NCBI GenBank assembly: GCA_020624805.1
Contig: JAHKVW010000006.1
Span: 47,661 to 111,660 of the forward strand
Length of the DNA: 64,000 bases
Source: a bacterium
Lineage (GTDB): Bacteria > Bacillota > Clostridia > Oscillospirales > Acutalibacteraceae
Direction: 5' to 3'
Within the stretch, counting starts at the first letter, position 1. Each line of letters begins with the position of its first letter. Below, piece after piece: positions 30,765 through 40,337 of the stretch. A program made the position numbers and the translations under genes. The notes under the pieces were generated by a model that saw only the letters and a list, made by a program, of their open reading frames with translations, did not search any database and was not told the DNA's origin.

Positions 30765-33700
30765 ATGCGAAGAGTATTACAAAAAACGATTGCCGCATTG
30801 CTGGCGGTTCTGATGCTTTCCTCATTTTTGAGCGTAACGGCCGTTGAGCTGGAGGATGAAAACGGTGAGCCGTCAGCAGCAGAGGTCGGGGCAGGTGTGC
30901 CCGTGATCACTTCGATGCGTTCCGACCGTGAAGGCGTCCGCATCGAGTGGCAGACGATCGCAGGCGTCCATCATTATCGTGTGGACAAATGGTACAGCGA
31001 CGGCCGCGGCTGGCAAAGGCTGACGGATACGACACAGCTGTATTATGTCGATCCGTCCGTCGTTTCGGGCAACACGTATCGATATCGCCTCTACGGAATG
31101 ACCGCTTCCGACGATGTTATGACCACCACCGCTACAAAAACGATCACCTATTCCGCTCCCGCCGTATTGACCGGCGCGGATACGACGGATGAGGGCATCC
31201 GCGTCTACTGGAACAAGGCTTCGGGCGTCAGCAAGGTGGCTGTACTGCGTATGGAGAACAACGCATGGAAGCAGATCGCCGTATCCTCCGAAAACTCTTA
31301 TCTGGATGAAAACGTTACCTACGGCAACCGCTACCGCTATACTGTCAGAGAGCTGACGAGCAGCGGCGCGTATATGTATGATTATTTTGATGAAACAGGA
31401 CTGACCCACGCGTATCTGAGGGCACCCGTGCTGAGTGTCGAAAACACGACAGACGGCGTGATGCTCAAATGGGACGCGATCGAAGGCGCCGAAGGCTACC
31501 GTGTGTTTTACCGCGGTTCCAACGGATGGACACGCATGGCGACCACGGAAAACAACTATCTGCTGGATGATGATGTGCGCTCCGGCAACACCTATACCTA
31601 TACCGTGCGGTGTGTTACCGCCGACGGCGAGCGCTACACCAGCGATTGTGATACAACAGGAAAATCCATCCGCTATATCGCCGCGCCCGTGCTGTTGTCC
31701 GCGACCGGCACCGACAGCGGGATCCGTATCACGTGGCAGGCATGTCCCGGCGCCGACAAATACCGTGTCTTTTATCGCGGAAAAAACGGCTGGACAAGGA
31801 TGGCGGATACCACCGATACCTCTTATTTGGATGAAGAAGTGAACTCCGGCGTGACCTACACCTACACCGTATGCTGTATGAACGCGGCGGGCGAATATGT
31901 CAGTGCCTTTGACCGTGACGGTATCAAAGGGACATATATGGATGCTCCCGATTTTTCCGTCAGCAACGGAACGGACGGCGTCGATATCTCGTGGCAGGCT
32001 GTTCAGGGTGCGGAAAAATACCGTATCTATTACTACGGCAGCCGCGGCTGGACGAAGCTGGTCGATACGACGGACATCTCCTATACGGACGCCGATGTTG
32101 AATCCGGCTACAACTACACCTATACCGTGCGCTGTGTCAACGCGGAGGGTACCGAGTTCACCAGCAGCTATCGCCCCGGCAAAAGCGTCAGGTTTTATGC
32201 CGCCCCCACCATCACCTCGCTGACCAATACCGAGAACGGCGTCCGTATCAGCTGGGACGCGGTCGGCGGCGCGCAAAAATACCGCGTCTATTATCGCGGC
32301 AGAAACGGCTGGACGAGGATGGCGGATACCGCCGAAACCTCCTATGTCGATACCGACGTTGTGTCCGGCGTGACCTACACCTATACCGTGCGCTGCGTCA
32401 ACGACGCGGGTGACGCGTTCTTGAGCTCGTTCAGACCCGGCGTATCCCATACCTTTATCAACGCGCCGGATTTTGAACTTGAGTGCAATGAAAAGAGCAT
32501 CACCATCCGTTGGGACGCGGTTGAGGGAGCCGAGCTGTACCGCGTGTATTACCGCGGCGCGAACGGCTGGACAAAGCTTGCCGATACGACGCAGACCTCC
32601 TTTGAGGACGATGACATCGAATCCGGCTACACCTACACCTATACCGTGCGCTGTCTGAACAAAGAGGCGACACAGTTCACTTCGGATTTCTATCCCGGCA
32701 AAAGCATGCGCTACGTCGAGATGCCGAAGGTGACGAGCGTCAGAGGCGGAGCCGAGGGCGTGGAAGTCACGTGGAGCGCGAGTAAAGGCGCGACAAAATA
32801 CCGCGTCTATTACAAGACCGACGGCGGCTGGACAAAAGTCGGCGAGACGACCTCCAACACGTTCGTTCACAACGCCGAATCGGGCAGGGATTATACCTAT
32901 ACCGTGCGCTGTATCAACGCGGAGGGAACGCAGTTCGAGTCCACCTTTGACGGCACGGGAAAATCGCTCCATTATATCGCCGCGCCGCAAAATCTCAGCG
33001 CGGAATGTGATAAGAACCGTATCAAGATCAGCTGGAAGCCCTCCGCGGGCGCCGCGAAATACCGCGTCTACTACTACGGCAGAGACGGTTGGACGCGGCT
33101 GACCGAGACGACCGGTACCTCCGTGATCGATGACGACGTTTCCTCCGGTTATACCTACCGCTATACCGTGCGCTGTATTTCGGCGGACGGCAACAGCTTC
33201 ACCTCCGATTTTAACCACGACGGCGTTTTGTGTCCGTTTACTTATATGCCTGTTATGTATGAACCAGATTTTACCAGAAACGGCATCGAGATCTCGTGGA
33301 AAGCGTCTCCCGGTGCGGAAAAATACCGCGTCTACTACTACGGCAGCCGCGGCTGGACAAAGCTGACCGAAACGACCGGTACCTCCGTGATCGACACCGA
33401 CGTTTCGTCCGGTTATTCCTACCGTTATACCGTGCGCTGTATCACCTCCGACGGCACGGCGTTCACCTCCGACTGCGACACGACCGGTGTGAGCATTTAC
33501 TATGTGTCGGCTCCCAAGCTGATCGACGTTGACGCCGATCCCGACGGCGTGACGCTCACCTGGAACAGCCCGAACGGCGCTTCGCGATACCGCGTCTACA
33601 AAAAGATCGACGGTTCATGGAGCAGGCTCGGTGATACGAGCTCCAACAGCTACACCGATACCGACGTATGGGCAGGCGAGACCTATACCTATACGGTCAG

Positions 33701-34271
33701 GGTCATCAATAACGCGGGAACCGATTTTTACAGCGGCTTTGACCCGGACGGCTTCGTCATCACCGTGGAAGGCGGCGGTGATACGTCGGGCGACTTCTAC
33801 TACTACGACCAGACCCAGTATAGTTATCCGTACGGCGACGACACCATCGCGTGGTCCGGCTGCGGTCCCACCTGTTTCGCTATGGTAGCGTCCACCATAA
33901 AGGACAGGAGGATCACGCCGATCGACGCTGTCAGCTGGTGCGGCAACAAGTATTATATGATGGGAGTCGGCACCTATTGGAGCTATTTCAGCGCCGCCTC
34001 CGATCACTTCGGTATCACGATGGAACGGCAGCTCGGTTCCAATGAAACGAACGCTGTGATATCCGCGCTGAAGCAGGGCAAGTATGTCATCAGCGCTCAG
34101 GACACGGGCATCTTCACCCGCGGCGGTCACTTCATCGTGCTCGCCGGCATCACCTCCTCCGGCAGGATTATCGTCTACGATCCCAACGGTTGGAACAACT
34201 ATATCGGCACGACCTTCACGATGTCCGAGATCTCCGCGTCCGGTACCCAGTACTGGGTGTTCGATAAGTAA
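30765..34271 (+). CDS. Secreted protein: 11 FN3-type repeats plus C-terminal C39-like cysteine peptidase domain
   Basis: Signal peptide; 11 modules; C-terminal WSGCGPTCFAMVAST ... RGGHFIVLAGI ... VYDPNGWNN. Confidence 0.85.
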   Translation: MRRVLQKTIAALLAVLMLSSFLSVTAVELEDENGEPSAAEVGAGVPVITSMRSDREGVRIEWQTIAGVHHYRVDKWYSDGRGWQRLTDTTQLYYVDPSVVSGNTYRYRLYGMTASDDVMTTTATKTITYSAPAVLTGADTTDEGIRVYWNKASGVSKVAVLRMENNAWKQIAVSSENSYLDENVTYGNRYRYTVRELTSSGAYMYDYFDETGLTHAYLRAPVLSVENTTDGVMLKWDAIEGAEGYRVFYRGSNGWTRMATTENNYLLDDDVRSGNTYTYTVRCVTADGERYTSDCDTTGKSIRYIAAPVLLSATGTDSGIRITWQACPGADKYRVFYRGKNGWTRMADTTDTSYLDEEVNSGVTYTYTVCCMNAAGEYVSAFDRDGIKGTYMDAPDFSVSNGTDGVDISWQAVQGAEKYRIYYYGSRGWTKLVDTTDISYTDADVESGYNYTYTVRCVNAEGTEFTSSYRPGKSVRFYAAPTITSLTNTENGVRISWDAVGGAQKYRVYYRGRNGWTRMADTAETSYVDTDVVSGVTYTYTVRCVNDAGDAFLSSFRPGVSHTFINAPDFELECNEKSITIRWDAVEGAELYRVYYRGANGWTKLADTTQTSFEDDDIESGYTYTYTVRCLNKEATQFTSDFYPGKSMRYVEMPKVTSVRGGAEGVEVTWSASKGATKYRVYYKTDGGWTKVGETTSNTFVHNAESGRDYTYTVRCINAEGTQFESTFDGTGKSLHYIAAPQNLSAECDKNRIKISWKPSAGAAKYRVYYYGRDGWTRLTETTGTSVIDDDVSSGYTYRYTVRCISADGNSFTSDFNHDGVLCPFTYMPVMYEPDFTRNGIEISWKASPGAEKYRVYYYGSRGWTKLTETTGTSVIDTDVSSGYSYRYTVRCITSDGTAFTSDCDTTGVSIYYVSAPKLIDVDADPDGVTLTWNSPNGASRYRVYKKIDGSWSRLGDTSSNSYTDTDVWAGETYTYTVRVINNAGTDFYSGFDPDGFVITVEGGGDTSGDFYYYDQTQYSYPYGDDTIAWSGCGPTCFAMVASTIKDRRITPIDAVSWCGNKYYMMGVGTYWSYFSAASDHFGITMERQLGSNETNAVISALKQGKYVISAQDTGIFTRGGHFIVLAGITSSGRIIVYDPNGWNNYIGTTFTMSEISASGTQYWVFDK

Positions 34272-34286
34272 TACTGATATTCAACG

Positions 34287-34322
34287 CAAAAGCGCCGTGT
34301 ACGGCTGGTACACGGCGCTTTC
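34287..34322. terminator. Bidirectional terminator
   Basis: aaaagcgccgtgtacggctggtacacggcgctttt. Confidence 0.85.
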
Positions 34323-34335
34323 AGCATAAGATTTA

Positions 34336-35031
34336 TTATGCGTTTTTGATGAATTCCTCGATCGCTTTGATCGAACGTTTGGCGGCGATCTCACGGAACT
34401 GCATGAAGTCCATGAATTCGTTGTTGTTGAAGTCGTCCGAGATACTGCGCAATATCGCGAACGGAACGCCGTTGCGGAAACAAACGGTGCCGACTGCCGC
34501 GCCCTCCATCTCACACGCAAGCGCGTTGAAGGTATCCGCGACACGGCTGCGACGGTCGTGAGCGGAGATGAAGATGTCGCCGGAAGCGATCCTTCCGCGG
34601 AACACAGAGATGCCGTCAATGGTCTGACAAGCAGCATACAGCTTGTCGGCGGTCGCTTTGTCGGCGGGGAAGTAGGTGCGCTTTTCGTCGTTGAACTGTA
34701 CCTGACCGAGCGGATCGCCCATTTCGGTAGCGTCCATATCGTGCTGGACGCAGTCGTCGGAGATCACGATATCGCCGATGCGGATATCGCCCGACAGTGA
34801 GCCCGCGATACCGCTGTTGATGATGACGTCGGGATGGTAAACGTCGATCATGATCTGGGTGCTCATGGCGGCGTTGACTTTGCCGATACCGCATTCACAG
34901 CACACGACCTCTTTGCCGTAGATCTCACCCTTGTGGTAGGTGATCTTGGCGATAGTGGTTTCTTCTTTGTTTTCCATCAGTTTGACGATGCCCTCGACCT
35001 CGATGCCGAGAGCGCAGATAAATCCTAACAT
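34336..35031 (-). CDS. mtnN: 5'-methylthioadenosine/S-adenosylhomocysteine nucleosidase
   Basis: INSGIAGSL, CEMEGAAVGTVC, RSISDDFNNNEFMDF. Confidence 0.92.
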   Translation of the reverse strand: MLGFICALGIEVEGIVKLMENKEETTIAKITYHKGEIYGKEVVCCECGIGKVNAAMSTQIMIDVYHPDVIINSGIAGSLSGDIRIGDIVISDDCVQHDMDATEMGDPLGQVQFNDEKRTYFPADKATADKLYAACQTIDGISVFRGRIASGDIFISAHDRRSRVADTFNALACEMEGAAVGTVCFRNGVPFAILRSISDDFNNNEFMDFMQFREIAAKRSIKAIEEFIKNA

Positions 35032-35056
35032 AATATACCTCCGGTTGTTAATTTGT

Positions 35057-35222
35057 AATTAGGAATGAGGAATTAGGAATGAGGAATTAGGAATGAATGG
35101 TGGGCTGTGCCCACACCCATTTATATTTTCAAGGAAACGTTTCGTCCCAACAATATAGGAATCAAAAACGCGGTCACGCGTTTCCCGCAATTTCTAATTC
35201 CTAACTCCTAATTCCTAATTTA
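35057..35222. repeat. Family C element, copy 2 (inverted partner of 36182-36344)
   Basis: attaggaatgaggaattaggaat...gaatggtgggctgtgcccacaccc...aacgcggtcacgcgttt...cctaattcctaactcctaattcctaatt. Confidence 0.85.
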
Positions 35223-35948
35223 TTCCAAGTTTCCTGTCAGCAGCATCGCCGCGCACAGTGCCGCGACGGGTGCTGTCTGGGCGCGCAGGATGCGCTTGCC
35301 CAATGTGGCGACCTTTACGCCGTGATCGGTGAGATAATCGATCTCCTCCTGCTCAAAGCCGCCCTCCGATCCCGTGATCAGCGCGAGCGTTTCGAGCTTG
35401 CCGCGGATCAGGGAGCCGAGCTTTTCACCGCCGCATTCGTAAAAGACGACTGACATGTCCGTATCCTTGACGATGTCGGGGATATCGCGCAGGCTGACGC
35501 AGGGATTGACGCGCGGGATGATGCCGCGGCGTGATTGTGAGGCGGCATTGTCGGCGATCTTCTGCCACCGGGCGAGCTTTTTGCTCATGCTCTTTTCATC
35601 GGGGCGCGAAATGCACCGCGCGCTGAGAAACGGCGTGATCTCGCTTACGCCCAGCTCGACCGCCTTTTGCACTACGTCGTCGATCTTATCGCCCTTCATC
35701 AGCGCGATGAACAGGTTGACGCTCACATCGGGCTCTTGCTCACATTCGGTCGAGCGCAGGATGCGCACGGTCACATCGTCACGTGTGATCTCGGTGATCT
35801 CACATTCATGCCGTCTGCCGTCGGGGGTGCAAAGGGTCAGCGCTTCGCCGATCTTCATCCTGAGCGACCGCGCGATATGCGACGCGTCCTCATCCGTGAT
35901 GGTGTAGTATTCGGTTGTGAGGTCGTCATTCGCGAAAAACCAAGCCAT
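35220..35948 (-). CDS. rsmE: 16S rRNA (uracil1498-N3)-methyltransferase
   Basis: MAWFFANDDL start; ALMKGDKIDDVVQKAVELGVSEITPF; ITGSEGGFEQEE; ILRAQTAPVAALCAAM. Confidence 0.93.
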   Translation of the reverse strand: MAWFFANDDLTTEYYTITDEDASHIARSLRMKIGEALTLCTPDGRRHECEITEITRDDVTVRILRSTECEQEPDVSVNLFIALMKGDKIDDVVQKAVELGVSEITPFLSARCISRPDEKSMSKKLARWQKIADNAASQSRRGIIPRVNPCVSLRDIPDIVKDTDMSVVFYECGGEKLGSLIRGKLETLALITGSEGGFEQEEIDYLTDHGVKVATLGKRILRAQTAPVAALCAAMLLTGNLE

Positions 35949-35963
35949 AGTAACTCTCCGTAA

Positions 35964-36105
35964 GGCTCCCTTTGGGAAAGGGTACTCCCGTTGGGGGAAT
36001 GTCCGCAAAGCGGACAAGGGGGGGAGCCGCTTCCGGCGAGGAGCTGTCATCGGACACGTGTGTCCGATGACTGAGGGATTGTATTGATGTTCGAGCGTCA
36101 GCGAG
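35964..36105 (+). repeat. Family B element, expanded multi-hairpin copy
   Basis: ggctccctttgggaaaggg...gtcatcggacacgtgtgtccgatgactgagggattgtattgatgttcgagcgtcagcgag. Confidence 0.8.
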
Positions 36106-36181
36106 TAACCGCTTTGTATTTGTAAACAAATTCTAACAAATTTTGATGAGGATTGCAATAGGGAAGAAGAAGGTTTATAAT

Positions 36182-36344
36182 AATGAGGAATTAGTAATTA
36201 GGAATGAGGAATTGCGGGAAACGCGTGACCGCGTTTTGATTCCTATATTGTTGGAACGAAACGTTTTCTTGAAAATATAAATGGGTGTGGGCGAAGCCCA
36301 CCATCAATTCCTAATTCCTAATTCCTAACTCCTAATTCCTAATT
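36182..36344. repeat. Family C element, copy 3
   Basis: Reverse complement of copy 2 core with about 3 differences over ~73 bp. Confidence 0.85.
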
Positions 36345-36359
36345 ATCCCGGAGGTTATC

Positions 36360-36893
36360 ATGAAAACATCTGAATTACTGGAGCTGTTGGCTCAGGATCA
36401 TATTGACGAGAAGGAACTGCCCGATCTGTTGGTGGCGGCATTGACCAAACAGAAAAAGCGCATCGCGACAGCCGAGAGCTGTACCGGCGGCTTGGTATCC
36501 GGCGCTCTTACCTCGGTATCGGGCGCGTCCGGCGTATTCGACTGCGGCGTATGCACCTACGCGAACCATATCAAGCACAAGATCCTCGGCGTGCGAGAGG
36601 AAACGCTCTCCACCTACGGCGCGGTATCGGATCGCACCGCCGCCGAGATGGCGCGCGGCGTCCGACTGCTCGCGGGCGCGGATATCGGTATCTCCACCAC
36701 CGGCATCGCGGGACCCTTGGGCGGTACGATGTATAAGCCCGTCGGCTTGGTCTATATCGGCATCAGCACCGAGCTGGGGCTGCATACCGAAAAGATGCTC
36801 CTCGGCGAGAACAACGCCGACCGTGAGCGGATCAGAGAACTCGCCGTTACCGCCGCGCTCTATTTCGCGCTCAAGGAAACAGAGAAGCTGTAA
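36360..36893 (+). CDS. CinA-family protein (nicotinamide-nucleotide amidohydrolase)
   Basis: IATAESCTGGLVSGALTSVSGASGVFDCGVCTYAN, GISTTGIAGPLGGT. Confidence 0.93.
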   Translation: MKTSELLELLAQDHIDEKELPDLLVAALTKQKKRIATAESCTGGLVSGALTSVSGASGVFDCGVCTYANHIKHKILGVREETLSTYGAVSDRTAAEMARGVRLLAGADIGISTTGIAGPLGGTMYKPVGLVYIGISTELGLHTEKMLLGENNADRERIRELAVTAALYFALKETEKL

Positions 36894-37043
36894 ACAACAC
36901 CATCGGTTCTGCCGATGGTTTTATCTTCGTTAACGATTTATAATTATCATAAACCGCATCAAAATAATTACAATTTTTTGTATTTTAGATCCGAATTCGT
37001 TTTTCTATCATCATATAAATAGAAAAGCAGAGGGGGAGAACCA

Positions 37044-38570
37044 TTGACAGAACTATCGCAAGAATTAGTAGATGGATTGCGAGCGGGAAAATCCGAGGCT
37101 TACGAACAATTATATAACCAGTACTACGAGTCGGTCTATACGCTGACCTACGGGATATTGCAGAACTATGACGACGCACAGGACGCTGTCCAGCAAACCT
37201 TTATCCATGTGTTCCGAAAGCTGTCTACATTAAAGAGCGACGGCAGCTTTTCTTCATGGCTGATGAGGATCGCGAACAACGAGGCGTTGATGATCCTGCG
37301 CAAGCGTAAGAGAACACCCGTTCCGGACGAGGATATCGACGTGAAGCTGTTGGAGCAGTCAAGCGATGAGCCGATGCTGCCCGCAACGATGGCGGAACGG
37401 CGCGATACCGCCGATCAGCTGCGCCGCATGATCGAGAAGTTGCCCTATGAACAGCGCGAGACACTGGTGCTGTATTATTATCATCAGCAAAAGCTCAAGG
37501 AGATCGCCGCGATCATGGATTGCAGCGAGAGCACGGCAAAATCCCGCCTGCGCTATGCGCGTGCCTCAGTGAAAAAAGAGGTTGAGCAATGGGAGAAGAA
37601 GTACGGCGAGAAATTCCGCGGCGTCGCCGCGGCTCCCTTCGGCGAGGTGTTTGTTCAGCTGTTGCAAAAGGACGCGAAGAAGAATCGCCGCAAGGAAAGG
37701 ACATGGAGGGTGATACTTCCGGCACTCTATACGACCTCGGGATCGGCAGGCTACGCGGCGGGCGTGTTCACGACTGCGAGTTCCTCGCTGATCATCAAGC
37801 TCGCGGCAGGAGCGGCGGCGTGTGTGATCGCCGTGACTGGGATCGCGGGAGTCGCGTCAGGCGGCAGAAACGGAGAAGAAAAGAGCGGCAGCTTTTACGG
37901 CGGCTCCGGATCCGCACAACAGGATGCGCAAAATCAAAATGCGGCGAATAATATCCGAACATCTAACTCTGTGTCACAAAACGATGGAACCAAGGGGGAT
38001 GACACAACAGAATCCATAGGGTTTTCTCAATTTTCCGGTCATTATCTTACTACAATGGATCAGGGACAATGGTTGACGGAGATGGATGTAAATGAAGATG
38101 GTTCTTTTTCGGGACGATATATGGATTTTGAGCTTCTTGACAGCGTTATTTTCAAAGAAAACGGCTATCAGATTAAGATTGATTATTCAAAATTCAGCGG
38201 TACTTTCAGCAATATAAAAAAGTTAGATGATTATTATACAGTTCAAGTGAATCAAATCAACTATGAAAATCAGCCCGGTACGCAGGAACTCAAGTTGCCG
38301 GATGATCCGGATATTTCCGATATTGACGAGATTTGCCTTTTCCAATACTCTACAGCTTATGGTTTGGACAATGGAACAAAAAGCTTCTACCTCTTCACAC
38401 CTGATACGCTGATCTCTTCTCTGCCCTCCGATTATTCCACACAACTAAACAAGAGTAAAGTAAGTCTTTTTCACGATACTTTTCCCGGTTATGGTTTTTA
38501 CTCGCCCGAAAGCGGATACGGTTGGATCGAGGATAATTATGAAGATTATACTTATCCGATTAATGAATAA
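37044..38570 (+). CDS. ECF-type sigma-70 factor fused to a TM helix and C-terminal extracytoplasmic domain
   Basis: Sigma2/sigma4 motifs (DAQDAVQQTFIHVFRKL; LPYEQRETLVLYYYHQQKLKEIAAIMDCSESTAKSRLRYARAS), TM LIIKLAAGAAACVIAVTGIAGVAS, ~240-aa C-terminal region; TTG start with gggggag RBS. Confidence 0.88.
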   Translation: MTELSQELVDGLRAGKSEAYEQLYNQYYESVYTLTYGILQNYDDAQDAVQQTFIHVFRKLSTLKSDGSFSSWLMRIANNEALMILRKRKRTPVPDEDIDVKLLEQSSDEPMLPATMAERRDTADQLRRMIEKLPYEQRETLVLYYYHQQKLKEIAAIMDCSESTAKSRLRYARASVKKEVEQWEKKYGEKFRGVAAAPFGEVFVQLLQKDAKKNRRKERTWRVILPALYTTSGSAGYAAGVFTTASSSLIIKLAAGAAACVIAVTGIAGVASGGRNGEEKSGSFYGGSGSAQQDAQNQNAANNIRTSNSVSQNDGTKGDDTTESIGFSQFSGHYLTTMDQGQWLTEMDVNEDGSFSGRYMDFELLDSVIFKENGYQIKIDYSKFSGTFSNIKKLDDYYTVQVNQINYENQPGTQELKLPDDPDISDIDEICLFQYSTAYGLDNGTKSFYLFTPDTLISSLPSDYSTQLNKSKVSLFHDTFPGYGFYSPESGYGWIEDNYEDYTYPINE

Positions 38571-38681
38571 AAAATAAATCTGAATATTTAGATCCTTTTT
38601 GTTGTTTGGTGCATCTTTATTGGTGAGAACGTAAAAAGTTCTTCTTTCGCCAATTTAAGCACAAACAACAAGGAGGAAATC

Positions 38682-40337
38682 ATGAACAACAAAAAGAAAA
38701 TCTTATCCGTGGTCTTGGCGCTGATACTGACGCTGAGTACCGTTGCTGCCGTACCATCCGGCGCTGTAGCCGCAAGGGTCGATCTTGCCGCGTCGGGAGA
38801 TGCAAACCAGTACGTCTATACCGACAGCAACGGCAATCAATATGTCTGGGAAGATGATCTGTCGGCAAAGCCTAAGATCGTGTCCGTGATCACAGAGGTT
38901 CACAATGTCAGCGGTGAGCTGGTGCTGCCGTTATACCTTATCGGTTATAAGGATGACGTCTGTTTTGACGGCGGCGATAAATTCTATTTCGCTGACAGCG
39001 CGTTCGATACTGTCGACACAGATATCCCGATCACCTCGATCGACTTTTCACAGATGTACAGCAATTTCGGTGTTGACCGCTTCATGGATCATATCGATCA
39101 TTTCAAGGAAGCATGCCCCGCATTGCAGACGGTCATCGGTCGTAACGGAGCTTATGAGATAGAGCACGGCAGCGCTACCCCGGACGAGGCGGATTCGAAC
39201 GAAAGCTACATCGAGCTCAACGGCGGCAGACTCTATTATTCGGATTATGACGGCTATTTATATTTTACAAGAGCAGAGGGAATCACCGGCGACGTCGAGA
39301 TCCCCGATCATATCAACGGCAAACCTCTCGTCTATGATAGGGCATCGACGATGATTGAAGATTGTCCGGAGCTGACCTCGTTGACGATACCCGCTGAACC
39401 CGATGGATACGGTGTACTCTTTTATTATATTCGGAACTGCCCAAAACTGAAAACGATTACATTCTTGGATGAGCATCCTTCTATAAACGGAAGTAAAATT
39501 AAAAATTGCCCGAGCCTTGAGCGGATCGATACGCCTAATTGTGACGAGCTGCATTGCGAGAACGGTCTGCTCTATAACGGCAACCGTCTGGTTCTTGCTA
39601 TGGGCAAGAGCGGCGATTATACCATTCCGAACGATGTGACCGTGATCGGAGAATACGCGTTCGGCAATTGCCCCGATCTGAGCAGTGTGACGATCCCCGG
39701 CTCTGTTACAGAGTGGGTCAACGCGTTTGCGGGTCACAAGGGTCTGAAAGAAGCAACTGTGTGCAAGGGTGTAACGAATATCGATAGCTCCGCGTTTCAA
39801 AAATGCACCTCGCTCGAAACAGTTAATATCCCCGATTCCGTAAAGCTGATCGGTTATTGGGCGTTCATGGATTGCGTGAATCTGAAGCAAGTCAACATCC
39901 CTTCCTCGGTGACCGAGGTGCTGGACGGCGCTTTTATGGACACCGGTCTTTCACAAATCACGCTCCTTCCCGAAGTGACAACAATTAGTGACAATGCTTT
40001 CGGAGATCCTTACTTTGATCGAGAGAAGAACAAGAACTTCACGATCAAGGGCATGAAAGACAGTGTAGCCGAGGAATACGCGACAAAATGGGGCTTTACA
40101 TTCGTGACGTTATCCGGGGCAAGGCTCGGTGACGCGGACGGCGACGGTGAGATCACCCCGGTTGACGCGACGCTGGTTCAGCGATTTGACGCGAATATGA
40201 AGATCAGCGTGGATGAAGCTGCCCTGATGTGCGCGGATGTGGACGGAAGCGGTACGCTTGATGTAGTCGATTCCACATTGACACAACGTTATTTGGCGAA
40301 TATCGCGATCCCTTACCCGGTTGGTCAGTTGTTCTGA
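38682..40337 (+). CDS. Secreted BspA-like LRR protein with C-terminal dockerin
   Basis: Signal peptide; LRR_5 repeats (LETVNIPDSVKLIGYWAFMDCVNLKQVNIPSSV); LGDADGDGEITPVDATLVQRF...CADVDGSGTLDVVDSTLTQRYLA. Confidence 0.9.
   Translation: MNNKKKILSVVLALILTLSTVAAVPSGAVAARVDLAASGDANQYVYTDSNGNQYVWEDDLSAKPKIVSVITEVHNVSGELVLPLYLIGYKDDVCFDGGDKFYFADSAFDTVDTDIPITSIDFSQMYSNFGVDRFMDHIDHFKEACPALQTVIGRNGAYEIEHGSATPDEADSNESYIELNGGRLYYSDYDGYLYFTRAEGITGDVEIPDHINGKPLVYDRASTMIEDCPELTSLTIPAEPDGYGVLFYYIRNCPKLKTITFLDEHPSINGSKIKNCPSLERIDTPNCDELHCENGLLYNGNRLVLAMGKSGDYTIPNDVTVIGEYAFGNCPDLSSVTIPGSVTEWVNAFAGHKGLKEATVCKGVTNIDSSAFQKCTSLETVNIPDSVKLIGYWAFMDCVNLKQVNIPSSVTEVLDGAFMDTGLSQITLLPEVTTISDNAFGDPYFDREKNKNFTIKGMKDSVAEEYATKWGFTFVTLSGARLGDADGDGEITPVDATLVQRFDANMKISVDEAALMCADVDGSGTLDVVDSTLTQRYLANIAIPYPVGQLF

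Noticed and set aside
30873-33218. 781-aa minus-strand ORF opposite the 11-FN3 gene
   Set aside because: Periodic shadow of the repeat modules; no RBS or recognizable domain
30900-33760. Regularly spaced repeats resembling an array
   Set aside because: Period is ~270 bp and protein-coding (FN3 modules), not CRISPR
35949-36158. N-terminal extension of rsmE in the ORF track
   Set aside because: Translated from a family B repeat; conserved RsmE start MAWFFANDD is at 35948
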